Below, in pieces: positions 1-10,711 of a stretch of DNA of 64,000 bases (position 1 is the first letter of the stretch; each line of letters starts with the position of its first letter). The stretch comes from Helicoverpa zea (taxonomy: Eukaryota > Arthropoda > Insecta > Lepidoptera > Noctuidae). A program made the translations under genes and the position numbers. Below the pieces are notes generated by a model, which was given only the letters and a program-made list of their open reading frames with translations, did not search any database and was not told where the DNA came from. The stretch is from positions 1 through 64,000 of the forward strand of contig NC_061471.1 in assembly GCF_022581195.2 (NCBI RefSeq), in the 5' to 3' direction.

Positions 1-2528
1 CCTAACCTAACCTAACCTAACCTAACCTAACCTAACCTAACCTAACCTAACCTAACCTAACCTAACCTAACCTAACCTAACCTAACCTAACCTAACCTAA
101 CCTAACCTAACCTAACCTAACCTAACCTAACCTAACCTAACCTAACCTAACCTAACCTAACCTAACCTAACCTAACCTAACCTAACCTAACCTAACCTAA
201 CCTAACCTAACCTAACCTAACCTAACCTAACCTAACCTAACCTAACCTAACCTAACCTAACCTAACCTAACCTAACCTAACCTAACCTAACCTAACCTAA
301 CCTAACCTAACCTAACCTAACCTAACCTAACCTAACCTAACCTAACCTAACCTAACCTAACCTAACCTAACCTAACCTAACCTAACCTAACCTAACCTAA
401 CCTAACCTAACCTAACCTAACCTAACCTAACCTAACCTAACCTAACCTAACCTAACCTAACCTAACCTAACCTAACCTAACCTAACCTAACCTAACCTAA
501 CCTAACCTAACCTAACCTAACCTAACCTAACCTAACCTAACCTAACCTAACCTAACCTAACCTAACCTAACCTAACCTAACCTAACCTAACCTAACCTAA
601 CCTAACCTAACCTAACCTAACCTAACCTAACCTAACCTAACCTAACCTAACCTAACCTAACCTAACCTAACCTAACCTAACCTAACCTAACCTAACCTAA
701 CCTAACCTAACCTAACCTAACCTAACCTAACCTAACCTAACCTAACCTAACCTAACCTAACCTAACCTAACCTAACCTAACCTAACCTAACCTAACCTAA
801 CCTAACCTAACCTAACCTAACCTAACCTAACCTAACCTAACCTAACCTAACCTAACCTAACCTAACCTAACCTAACCTAACCTAACCTAACCTAACCTAA
901 CCTAACCTAACCTAACCTAACCTAACCTAACCTAACCTAACCTAACCTAACCTAACCTAACCTAACCTAACCTAACCTAACCTAACCTAACCTAACCTAA
1001 CCTAACCTAACCTAACCTAACCTAACCTAACCTAACCTAACCTAACCTAACCTAACCTAACCTAACCTAACCTAACCTAACCTAACCTAACCTAACCTAA
1101 CCTAACCTAACCTAACCTAACCTAACCTAACCTAACCTAACCTAACCTAACCTAACCTAACCTAACCTAACCTAACCTAACCTAACCTAACCTAACCTAA
1201 CCTAACCTAACCTAACCTAACCTAACCTAACCTAACCTAACCTAACCTAACCTAACCTAACCTAACCTAACCTAACCTAACCTAACCTAACCTAACCTAA
1301 CCTAACCTAACCTAACCTAACCTAACCTAACCTAACCTAACCTAACCTAACCTAACCTAACCTAACCTAACCTAACCTAACCTAACCTAACCTAACCTAA
1401 CCTAACCTAACCTAACCTAACCTAACCTAACCTAACCTAACCTAACCTAACCTAACCTAACCTAACCTAACCTAACCTAACCTAACCTAACCTAACCTAA
1501 CCTAACCTAACCTAACCTAACCTAACCTAACCTAACCTAACCTAACCTAACCTAACCTAACCTAACCTAACCTAACCTAACCTAACCTAACCTAACCTAA
1601 CCTAACCTAACCTAACCTAACCTAACCTAACCTAACCTAACCTAACCTAACCTAACCTAACCTAACCTAACCTAACCTAACCTAACCTAACCTAACCTAA
1701 CCTAACCTAACCTAACCTAACCTAACCTAACCTAACCTAACCTAACCTAACCTAACCTAACCTAACCTAACCTAACCTAACCTAACCTAACCTAACCTAA
1801 CCTAACCTAACCTAACCTAACCTAACCTAACCTAACCTAACCTAACCTAACCTAACCTAACCTAACCTAACCTAACCTAACCTAACCTAACCTAACCTAA
1901 CCTAACCTAACCTAACCTAACCTAACCTAACCTAACCTAACCTAACCTAACCTAACCTAACCTAACCTAACCTAACCTAACCTAACCTAACCTAACCTAA
2001 CCTAACCTAACCTAACCTAACCTAACCTAACCTAACCTAACCTAACCTAACCTAACCTAACCTAACCTAACCTAACCTAACCTAACCTAACCTAACCTAA
2101 CCTAACCTAACCTAACCTAACCTAACCTAACCTAACCTAACCTAACCTAACCTAACCTAACCTAACCTAACCTAACCTAACCTAACCTAACCTAACCTAA
2201 CCTAACCTAACCTAACCTAACCTAACCTAACCTAACCTAACCTAACCTAACCTAACCTAACCTAACCTAACCTAACCTAACCTAACCTAACCTAACCTAA
2301 CCTAACCTAACCTAACCTAACCTAACCTAACCTAACCTAACCTAACCTAACCTAACCTAACCTAACCTAACCTAACCTAACCTAACCTAACCTAACCTAA
2401 CCTAACCTAACCTAACCTAACCTAACCTAACCTAACCTAACCTAACCTAACCTAACCTAACCTAACCTAACCTAACCTAACCTAACCTAACCTAACCTAA
2501 CCTAACCTAACCTAACCTAACCTAACCT
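1..2528. repeat. Terminal (CCTAA)n telomere array
   Basis: About 505 head-to-tail copies of CCTAA fill the first 2,528 bases, and no variant unit was seen. Read on the minus strand this is (TTAGG)n, the ancestral arthropod telomere repeat. The C-rich strand reading into the chromosome places the physical chromosome end to the left of base 1. The array stops where a truncated retrotransposon begins with GGTTAAC. Repeat-bounded LINEs follow, which fits a genuine telomere and not an internal array. Confidence 0.98.
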
Positions 2529-2529
2529 G

Positions 2530-4713
2530 GTTAACAATGCACTGACATGCCACTACTTTCCAAAATCTGGAAGGAGGCAACGGTGGTGGCACTAAGGAAG
2601 CCAGGCAAAGACTCGTACAGCGTACCAAAGTCCTACAGGCCGATTGGGCTCTTGCCTGTATTAGGGAAGGAGTACGAGAAGATGCTGGTCGCCTCGCCTT
2701 AGGTTCTATTTGCTTCCCAGGATCAGTACTCGCCAATACGGCTTTATGCCGCAAAGGAGCACAGAGGACTCCCTCTACACCATGGTGCAACACATCCGCA
2801 AGAAGTTGACACAAAAGAAAATTGTTACTCTTGTGTCACTAGACATAGAGGGAGCCTTTGACAGTGCGTGGTGGCCTGCCATCAAAGTCCGATTGGCTGA
2901 GGAAAAGTGCCCTGTAAACTTGAGACGAGTGGTCAGTAGTTACCTCAGTGACAGGACTGTTAGCGTGAGGTACTTGGGTGAGGAGTGCAAAAAATCGACG
3001 AGCAAGGGTTGCGTCCAGGGATCCATTGCGGGTCCACTCTTCTGGAACCTCCTACTGGACCCCCTCTTGAAGGAGCTCGACACTGGGGGCAACTACTGCC
3101 AAGCATTCGCCGACGACGTTGTCCTGATTTTCGACGGCGAAACGGCGGCAGAGATAGAGGGACGAGCCAATGCCGCTCTCGAACATGTTCGAGCATGGGG
3201 TGTCAGAAACAAGCTAAAATTCGCACCGCACAAAACCTGCGCAATGGTCTTAACACGAAAGCTAAAGTATGACACTCCGCGCTTGAGCATGGGGGGGATC
3301 GACATTGGAACGTCCCGCGACGTCAAAATATTAGGCCTCACAATCGACGACAAACTCACCTTCAACAAACACATAGCTATCGCTTGTAAAAAGGCGATAG
3401 CTATGTACAAACAACTGGCCAGGGCAGCTCGAGCTAGTTGGGGTCTACAGCCGGAAATCATCAGGACCATCTACACGGCAGCAGTAGAGCCCACGATACT
3501 GTACGCAGCGAGTGCATGGGCGCCAGCCGCAAACAAATTAGGGGTCCAAAAACAGCTTAACGTGGTCCAAAGAGGGTTTGCGCAAAAGTTGTGCAAAGCC
3601 TACCGCACGGTCTCCCTAAACTCGGCACTGTTGCTCGCTGGGATACTCCCTCTAGACATTCGGATAAGGGAAGCTGCTTCACTTTACGAAGCGAAGGGGG
3701 GAGTGCCCCAGCCAACACTGGGAGATAGGGAGATCGAGCGGATGGCCTCAGCCCTTGAAGCCCCTCACCCCGCAGAATTGGTGACACTGCAGTACAACAG
3801 CATAGTGGACGACGAAGAGTACAGAAACCGGAGGGAGGAGTTTGCTGTGCGTATTTTTACCGACGGCAGTAAGATACAGGGCAAGGTCGGCGCGGCGCTA
3901 TCTTTGTGGGATAGTACCACCGAAACAAAGGCTCTCAAACTTACCTTGCCGTCATACTGCACCGTCTACCAGGCTGAATTGTTGGCGCTGCAGAAAGCGG
4001 CAACTGAAGCGCTCAAACGCCGGGAAAACACATTCGGCATCTTCAGCGACTCTATGGCGGCCCTGCAGACAGTCGCTAACGTCAGTGCCCCCCATCCTCT
4101 AGCAGTGGAAACAAGGGACACCATACGCCGCTGCAAGCTCCAGAACAAGAGTGTCTCCTTGTTCTGGATAAAGGCCCACGCAGGATTGGAGGGCAATGAG
4201 CGAGCTGATCAACTCGCAAAGGAAGCCGCCCTAAAGTCGAAGAAGAAGCCGGACTACGACCTATGCCCCATCTCATTCGTCAAGCGGCAGATACGTATGA
4301 GGTCGCTTGACGAATGGAATGGGAAATATAAAGCCGGAGAAACAGCCTCCGGCACTAAACTGTTTTTCCCCGACGCAATATCCGCGTACGGCATCGTGAG
4401 GAAAATTGACCTCACGTACATAAGGACACAAATCTTCACTGGGCACGGTGGATTCTCCTCATATCTGACACGATTTAAATGTAAGGAGAATTCATCGTGC
4501 GCCTGTGAACCTGGAGTCGAGGAAACCGTTGCCCACATCCTCCTGGAGTGCCCAATTACAGAGAGAGCACGTTTTGAGACGGAGCAAGAGTTAACAATGA
4601 GCCTTACAGCAACAAACCTCCCATTTCTAATGAGAGATAAAAAAGACCGGCCGAAATTTTTAGATTATTGCGAAAAAATAGTTAGTTTAGTAATAAGTAG
4701 AAATAAGTTGTAA
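2530..4713 (+). pseudogene. ORF2 fragment: partial RT, RNase H, C-terminal Cys/His motif
   Basis: The long open frame 2710-4713 encodes the reverse transcriptase from the palm domain on, with the catalytic AFADD at about residues 136-140. An RNase H domain follows, with FTDGS, the QAELLAL glutamate, FSDS and NERAD, which together supply the D-E-D-D tetrad. A C-terminal GHGGF...Cx1C...H...C motif ends it. The frame is open upstream of 2710 but shifted: comparison with element A shows one extra base near 2690 and another frame disturbance near 2565. With endonuclease and ORF1 missing, this is a dead 5'-truncated copy. The first codon at 2710 is TTG and is not a real start. Confidence 0.9.
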
Positions 4714-4765
4714 ATATGGATACTTACCTGTATATTGAGTATATAGTTTAAGTACCAATAAACGG

Positions 4766-4826
<61 letters not shown>
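4766..4826 (+). repeat. Internal A61 tract in 3' UTR
   Basis: Sixty-one consecutive A residues lie 53 bases after the ORF2 stop and follow an AATAAA at 4757-4762. Nearly 300 bases of further UTR follow before the terminal poly(A) at about 5098-5119. The tract looks like a former polyadenylated end that was extended or joined to another 3' end. Confidence 0.8.
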
Positions 4827-4828
<2 letters not shown>

Positions 4829-5119
4829 GTAAAGAAAGAAATATTTATGAAACACTGGGCCATGTGCACTGCTTACCTGTAAATCATACTAGAGAAAAGA
4901 AAACACCATAGACATTATTTATAAGTTCAAACATGTTAGTTAAGTAAATGTGTGTATGATGTTAATTAAACAAATCGCAATAAAGAGCTCTGACAACGTT
5001 AGAGGACAACTTGCGAGGCAGGAGTGGGTTTTAGCCGGTAAGAGTCCGGCACTACCCCTCGGGGTGGTCCATGAGGATTTCCCACTCTGCCACAACAAAA
5101 AAAAAAAAAAAAAAAAAAA

Positions 5120-5136
5120 CCTAACCTAACCTAACC
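5120..5136. repeat. CCTAA spacer between the truncated copy and element A
   Basis: Seventeen bases of telomeric repeat separate the poly(A) of the truncated LINE from the 5' end of element A. The spacer ends ...AACC, the left-flank form seen at every insertion in this window. Confidence 0.95.
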
Positions 5137-5137
5137 G

Positions 5138-8100
5138 GATAACTTTTTCAAAAGGAGACCGATTTTGATGCGGTTTTTTGCGTATAATAGCTACAACAGG
5201 CTTGTAAGCACGCGATAACCCTTCAAACGCGACATCGAAGCGGTGTGACCCGATTTTTTGACACCCCCACCCTTCTCGACCTGTAAAAAACACAAAATTA
5301 ATTATTTATCAAAATTCTGACTAGATTTTTTCATTGTAAAAATTTTATTAAATACTTACCACTCCGACCTGTCTTCCTGACTGCATTTTGCACGATTTTG
5401 GGTAGGTTTGGACGTCGAAATTAAATATTTTCTATTAAAAAACACTAAATTTTACAGTTTTTCGACCAAAATTTTCAAAATTTCTAGGAAAGCCTATTCT
5501 AGTTTCTGGACAGCTGGCTGGGGCTCGCCGAGACGCGTCTTTTGACGTATCGCACGTCCCTCTACGCCGCACCAAACGTCAAAAAATTCGCGAAACATCC
5601 GTTTCCATACAAATAGTAGACGCCCAAAATCCACCTAAGGCCCTATAAAAACACTAGTACTCCTGATAACTTTTTCAAAAGGAGACCGATTTTGATGCGG
5701 TTTTTTGCGTATAATAGCTACAACAGGCTTGTAAGCACGCGATAACCCTTCAAACGCGACATCGAAGCGGTGTGACCCGATTTTTTGACACCCCCACCCT
5801 TCTCGACCTGTAAAAAACACAAAATTAATTATTTATCAAAATTCTGACTAGATTTTTTCATTGTAAAAATTTTATTAAATACTTACCACTCCGACCTGTC
5901 TTCCTGACTGCATTTTGCACGATTTTGGGTAGGTTTGGACGTCGAAATTAAATATTTTCTATTAAAAAACACTAAATTTTACAGTTTTTCGACCAAAATT
6001 TTCAAAATTTCTAGGAAAGCCTATTCTAGTTTCTGGACAGCTGGCTGGGGCTCGCCGAGACGCGTCTTTTGACGTATCGCACGTCCCTCTACGCCGCACC
6101 AAACGTCAAAAAATTCGCGAAACATCCGTTTCCATACAAATAGTAGACGCCCAAAATCCACCTAAGGCCCTATAAAAACACTAGTACTCCTGATAACTTT
6201 TTCAAAAGGAGACCGATTTTGATGCGGTTTTTTGCGTATAATAGCTACAACAGGCTTGTAAGCACGCGATAACCCTTCAAACGCGACATCGAAGCGGTGT
6301 GACCCGATTTTTTGACACCCCCACCCTTCTCGACCTGTAAAAAACACAAAATTAATTATTTATCAAAATTCTGACTAGATTTTTTCATTGTAAAAATTTT
6401 ATTAAATACTTACCACTCCGACCTGTCTTCCTGACTGCATTTTGCACGATTTTGGGTAGGTTTGGACGTCGAAATTAAATATTTTCTATTAAAAAACACT
6501 AAATTTTACAGTTTTTCGACCAAAATTTTCAAAATTTCTAGGAAAGCCTATTCTAGTTTCTGGACAGCTGGCTGGGGCTCGCCGAGACGCGTCTTTTGAC
6601 GTATCGCACGTCCCTCTACGCCGCACCAAACGTCAAAAAATTCGCGAAACATCCGTTTCCATACAAATAGTAGACGCCCAAAATCCACCTAAGGCCCTAT
6701 AAAAACACTAGTACTCCTGATAACTTTTTCAAAAGGAGACCGATTTTGATGCGGTTTTTTGCGTATAATAGCTACAACAGGCTTGTAAGCACGCGATAAC
6801 CCTTCAAACGCGACATCGAAGCGGTGTGACCCGATTTTTTGACACCCCCACCCTTCTCGACCTGTAAAAAACACAAAATTAATTATTTATCAAAATTCTG
6901 ACTAGATTTTTTCATTGTAAAAATTTTATTAAATACTTACCACTCCGACCTGTCTTCCTGACTGCATTTTGCACGATTTTGGGTAGGTTTGGACGTCGAA
7001 ATTAAATATTTTCTATTAAAAAACACTAAATTTTACAGTTTTTCGACCAAAATTTTCAAAATTTCTAGGAAAGCCTATTCTAGTTTCTGGACAGCTGGCT
7101 GGGGCTCGCCGAGACGCGTCTTTTGACGTATCGCACGTCCCTCTACGCCGCACCAAACGTCAAAAAATTCGCGAAACATCCGTTTCCATACAAATAGTAG
7201 ACGCCCAAAATCCACCTAAGGCCCTATAAAAACACTAGTACTCCTGATAACTTTTTCAAAAGGAGACCGATTTTGATGCGGTTTTTTGCGTATAATAGCT
7301 ACAACAGGCTTGTAAGCACGCGATAACCCTTCAAACGCGACATCGAAGCGGTGTGACCCGATTTTTTGACACCCCCACCCTTCTCGACCTGTAAAAAACA
7401 CAAAATTAATTATTTATCAAAATTCTGACTAGATTTTTTCATTGTAAAAATTTTATTAAATACTTACCACTCCGACCTGTCTTCCTGACTGCATTTTGCA
7501 CGATTTTGGGTAGGTTTGGACGTCGAAATTAAATATTTTCTATTAAAAAACACTAAATTTTACAGTTTTTCGACCAAAATTTTCAAAATTTCTAGGAAAG
7601 CCTATTCTAGTTTCTGGACAGCTGGCTGGGGCTCGCCGAGACGCGTCTTTTGACGTATCGCACGTCCCTCTACGCCGCACCAAACGTCAAAAAATTCGCG
7701 AAACATCCGTTTCCATACAAATAGTAGACGCCCAAAATCCACCTAAGGCCCTATAAAAACACTAGTACTCCTGATAACTTTTTCAAAAGGAGACCGATTT
7801 TGATGCGGTTTTTTGCGTATAATAGCTACAACAGGCTTGTAAGCACGCGATAACCCTTCAAACGCGACATCGAAGCGGTGTGACCCGATTTTTTGACACC
7901 CCCACCCTTCTCGACCTGTAAAAAACACAAAATTAATTATTTATCAAAATTCTGACTAGATTTTTTCATTGTAAAAATTTTATTAAATACTTACCACTCC
8001 GACCTGTCTTCCTGACTGCATTTTGCACGATTTTGGGTAGGTTTGGACGTCGAAATTAAATATTTTCTATTAAAAAACACTAAATTTTACAGTTTTTCGA

Positions 8101-8748
8101 CCAAAATTTTCAAAATTTCTAGGAAAGCCTATTCTAGTTTCTGGACAGCTGGCTGGGGCTCGCCGAGACGCGTCTTTTGACGTATCGCACGTCCCTCTAC
8201 GCCGCACCAAACGTCAAAAAATTCGCGAAACATCCGTTTCCATACAAATAGTAGACGCCCAAAATCCACCTAAGGCCCTATAAAAACACTAGTACTCCTG
8301 ATAACTTTTTCAAAAGGAGACCGATTTTGATGCGGTTTTTTGCGTATAATAGCTACAACAGGCTTGTAAGCACGCGATAACCCTTCAAACGCGACATCGA
8401 AGCGGTGTGACCCGATTTTTTGACACCCCCACCCTTCTCGACCTGTAAAAAACACAAAATTAATTATTTATCAAAATTCTGACTAGATTTTTTCATTGTA
8501 AAAATTTTATTAAATACTTACCACTCCGACCTGTCTTCCTGACTGCATTTTGCACGATTTTGGGTAGGTTTGGACGTCGAAATTAAATATTTTCTATTAA
8601 AAAACACTAAATTTTACAGTTTTTCGACCAAAATTTTCAAAATTTCTAGGAAAGCCTATTCTAGTTTCTGGACAGCTGGCTGGGGCTCGCCGAGACGCGT
8701 CTTTTGACGTATCGCACGTCCCTCTACGCCGCACCAAACGTCAAAAAA
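5138..8748 (+). repeat. 527-bp tandem monomers, 6 full plus one partial, forming the 5' UTR of element A
   Basis: GATAACTTTTTCAAAAGGAG recurs at 5138, 5665, 6192, 6719, 7246, 7773 and 8300, giving an exact 527-bp period. The copies appear identical by eye. The last one runs to 8748 and then passes into the unique leader. Each junction between units carries a TATAAAA about 21 bases before the next unit. The shared block near each unit's end (CTCGCCGAGACGCG ... ACCAAACGTCAAAAAAT) also occurs in the 5' UTR of element B. This identifies the array as repeated promoter/5' UTR sequence and not an unrelated satellite. Confidence 0.92.
8279..8285 (+). promoter_or_regulatory. TATA-like box in the last complete monomer junction
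   Basis: TATAAAA follows AAGGCCC and lies 21 bases before the start of the final monomer. Identical boxes occur at 5644, 6171, 6698, 7225 and 7752. The 5' end of the inserted element (5137-5138) corresponds to the base about 21 downstream of such a box, as expected if transcription began inside an upstream monomer. Promoter activity is inferred. Confidence 0.5.
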
Positions 8749-9262
8749 TGCCCCACCCACCCGCCCTTTAGTCGCAAGTAAGAGCGTGAAAAATTTACTA
8801 TAGGAAAGGAAAGGACTTTGGGACAAATTTCTCGAAATATATTTTTTGACGGATTTGGCATTCAAGCCATACTCCCTTTCGGAAAATACTAATTTTGGTG
8901 TAATCGGGGCTCCTAAACTCGAATAAATCGACTTTTTGTGCAGGTTTTAGGGCCAATCCAAGCAGGAAAAAGTTATCATTTATTTAGTGGCTCTCAACCC
9001 CACAAATTGACTGGGGACCAACCCCCTGACAAAATATTACTTAACGCCGTGCAACGAGTCTTTTGACCGCTGCACCTAGCTTTAGAATATATTTAAAAAT
9101 TAAAGTTTGAAAAATATAGACCTGGTTATTGCCACAATTATTATAATATATACTTTATGACTATTGCTGACGAATATTGATTTACATTATTACTTTCTTT
9201 ATTATTTGACTTATCCCCCCTTTACAGGGATTTAATTCATTGTATTTACCCTTCCCCTGACC
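8749..9262 (+). other. Unique 5' leader of element A
   Basis: This stretch between the last monomer and ORF1 has no convincing ORF. It begins with CCCCACCCACCCGCCCTTTAG, which is nearly repeated at the same place in element B (about 21,862), then becomes AT-rich. It is read as 5' UTR. Confidence 0.7.
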
Positions 9263-10711
9263 ATGTTCGGCATGAGAACTCCAGTGGCGAAGAAGCTCAA
9301 GGCCAGAGTAGAGAGGTCGGAATCGGGAAGCTCAATAGTAGCTGAGGCAGGACCATCAGTTTGTCACAGTCCTGAAGAGCGGGAGGCTGAGATAGTCAGC
9401 GAGGCCCGCCCTCAGAAAACACCTTCACCTCAGCCAAAGTCCCCGAAAAGATCTCCACCTAAGCTCAGGCCCAAAACAATCCTCCCACAAGAGTCACGGC
9501 CAGAGCAAACAATAATCCTGTCATCGCCACCTTCTCAAACAACACTGCCAACTCGGTACATGAACAGGATGACCGAAGCCAAAGCCTGCCTCTCAAAAGT
9601 AAAAATGCAGGTGGTGAGCTCTCGTAACTTAAAAAAGGAAATCGCCTATGAGATCACCAAGGCAGCCGAGAGACTCTACCACCTCGTCAAGGAGGCAGGG
9701 GCAGATAAGGAAACAAGTGCCGAGTTGGAAAATACAACGGAATCCATCCCACCTCAACAGACTCCTCGCCAGGAATTTCCGACAGAGCTTGTGAATCAGC
9801 TCATGGATTCGCTCCAGAGCCACAACCGTGCCCTGGAGGACTGCAAACAGCACACGCAGGCTCTGTCGGAACAACTTAAAGAGGCGCCACGCTACGTGGC
9901 TGGCCAGGGACCGACGTTCGCAGAGATCGCCGCAACCTCAAAAATACAATTCCGAGAGCCACTGCACTCGGTGATCGTGTCATCCACCAGTGATCAAGAC
10001 ACCGGTGAAGTGGTCATCGAGAAGCTGAGGACGGCGGTCGATGCAAAAAATGAGGGCACGAGGGTCGAACGGCTGAGGAAGGCAAGGGACCGGAAGGTAG
10101 TTGTGGGCTTTGGATCCCGGGAGGAAATGACTAGGGCGACGGAGAGGATCAAGAGAGCGGGTAACCTGATGGTGGAAGAAGTGAAGAACAAGGACCCGCT
10201 CATAATCATCAAGGACGTCCTCTCCTGTCACTCGGACGAGGAGGTCATCCAGGCAATAAAATGCCAAAATCACCATCTGATTGGGGACGTACCTGCAGAG
10301 GATGCTAGAATGGGCATCAAATACCGTCGCAGGACGAGAAATCCCCACACGTGCCACATCATTCTGCAGGTGTCCCCAGCGTTATGGCAGAGGCTGACAT
10401 CGGCGGGAAGACTACACATCGACCTGCAGAGGGTACGTGTACTGGACCAGTCACCTCTGGTGCAGTGCACGCGCTGCCTGCGCTATGGTCATACCCGGAA
10501 GATGTGCACGGAAACAGCCGATGTCTGCATTCATTGCGGAGACCTCCACCTCCGAGCAGACTGCCCCTCCAGGCAAGCAGCCGAACCTCCCAAATGCCGC
10601 AACTGCCTTCTGGCGAAAATGCCCAAGGTCGATCACAATGCCTTCGACAGCGAGTGCCCCGTCCGGTTGAAGTGGGATGCACTATCCCGTCTGTCAGTCG
10701 CCTACTGCTAA
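9263..10711 (+). CDS. Element A ORF1: gag-like nucleic-acid-binding protein, 482 aa
   Basis: Starts at ATG 9263. The N-terminal 100 residues are Pro/Ser/Lys-rich and probably disordered. The middle (about residues 230-390) has the alternating beta/alpha pattern of the RRM-like fold common in R1 and Jockey-type ORF1 proteins. The C terminus has three zinc knuckles: CTRCLRYGHTRKMC, CIHCGDLHLRADC and a longer Cx2C...HxxFxxxC. ORF1 proteins of this type coat the element RNA and, in telomere-specific LINEs, help take the particle to telomeres. It overlaps ORF2 by 35 bases (10677-10711) in another frame, so ORF2 must be made by reinitiation, frameshift or leaky scanning. Confidence 0.93.
   Translation: MFGMRTPVAKKLKARVERSESGSSIVAEAGPSVCHSPEEREAEIVSEARPQKTPSPQPKSPKRSPPKLRPKTILPQESRPEQTIILSSPPSQTTLPTRYMNRMTEAKACLSKVKMQVVSSRNLKKEIAYEITKAAERLYHLVKEAGADKETSAELENTTESIPPQQTPRQEFPTELVNQLMDSLQSHNRALEDCKQHTQALSEQLKEAPRYVAGQGPTFAEIAATSKIQFREPLHSVIVSSTSDQDTGEVVIEKLRTAVDAKNEGTRVERLRKARDRKVVVGFGSREEMTRATERIKRAGNLMVEEVKNKDPLIIIKDVLSCHSDEEVIQAIKCQNHHLIGDVPAEDARMGIKYRRRTRNPHTCHIILQVSPALWQRLTSAGRLHIDLQRVRVLDQSPLVQCTRCLRYGHTRKMCTETADVCIHCGDLHLRADCPSRQAAEPPKCRNCLLAKMPKVDHNAFDSECPVRLKWDALSRLSVAYC

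Larger units (their letters stand above)
2529..5119 (+). mobile_element. 5'-truncated telomeric LINE, relative of element A
   Basis: Sequence parallel to element A begins inside the reverse transcriptase region (matching A from about 12,250) and runs through RNase H, the C terminus and a 3' UTR. It ends in poly(A) directly joined to CCTAACC. Truncation at the 5' end is usual for incomplete target-primed reverse transcription. The terminal UTR block (about 5020-5097) matches the end of element A, including the stem-loop with loop TAAGAGT at 5034-5050. The rest of the 3' UTR differs from A, so this is a sister subfamily and not a copy of A itself. Confidence 0.9.

Noticed and set aside
4687..4869. 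Minus-strand ORF with a long Phe run
   Set aside because: It is the A61 tract read on the other strand.
5635..8455. Six identical 61-residue minus-strand ORFs at 527-bp spacing
   Set aside because: They are a by-product of the tandem 5' UTR monomers. No motif, no start context and no homology signature.
5138..8748. CRISPR-like or plain satellite array
   Set aside because: Units are 527 bp, appear identical throughout and lack spacers. Continuity with the ORF1 leader shows they belong to the LINE.
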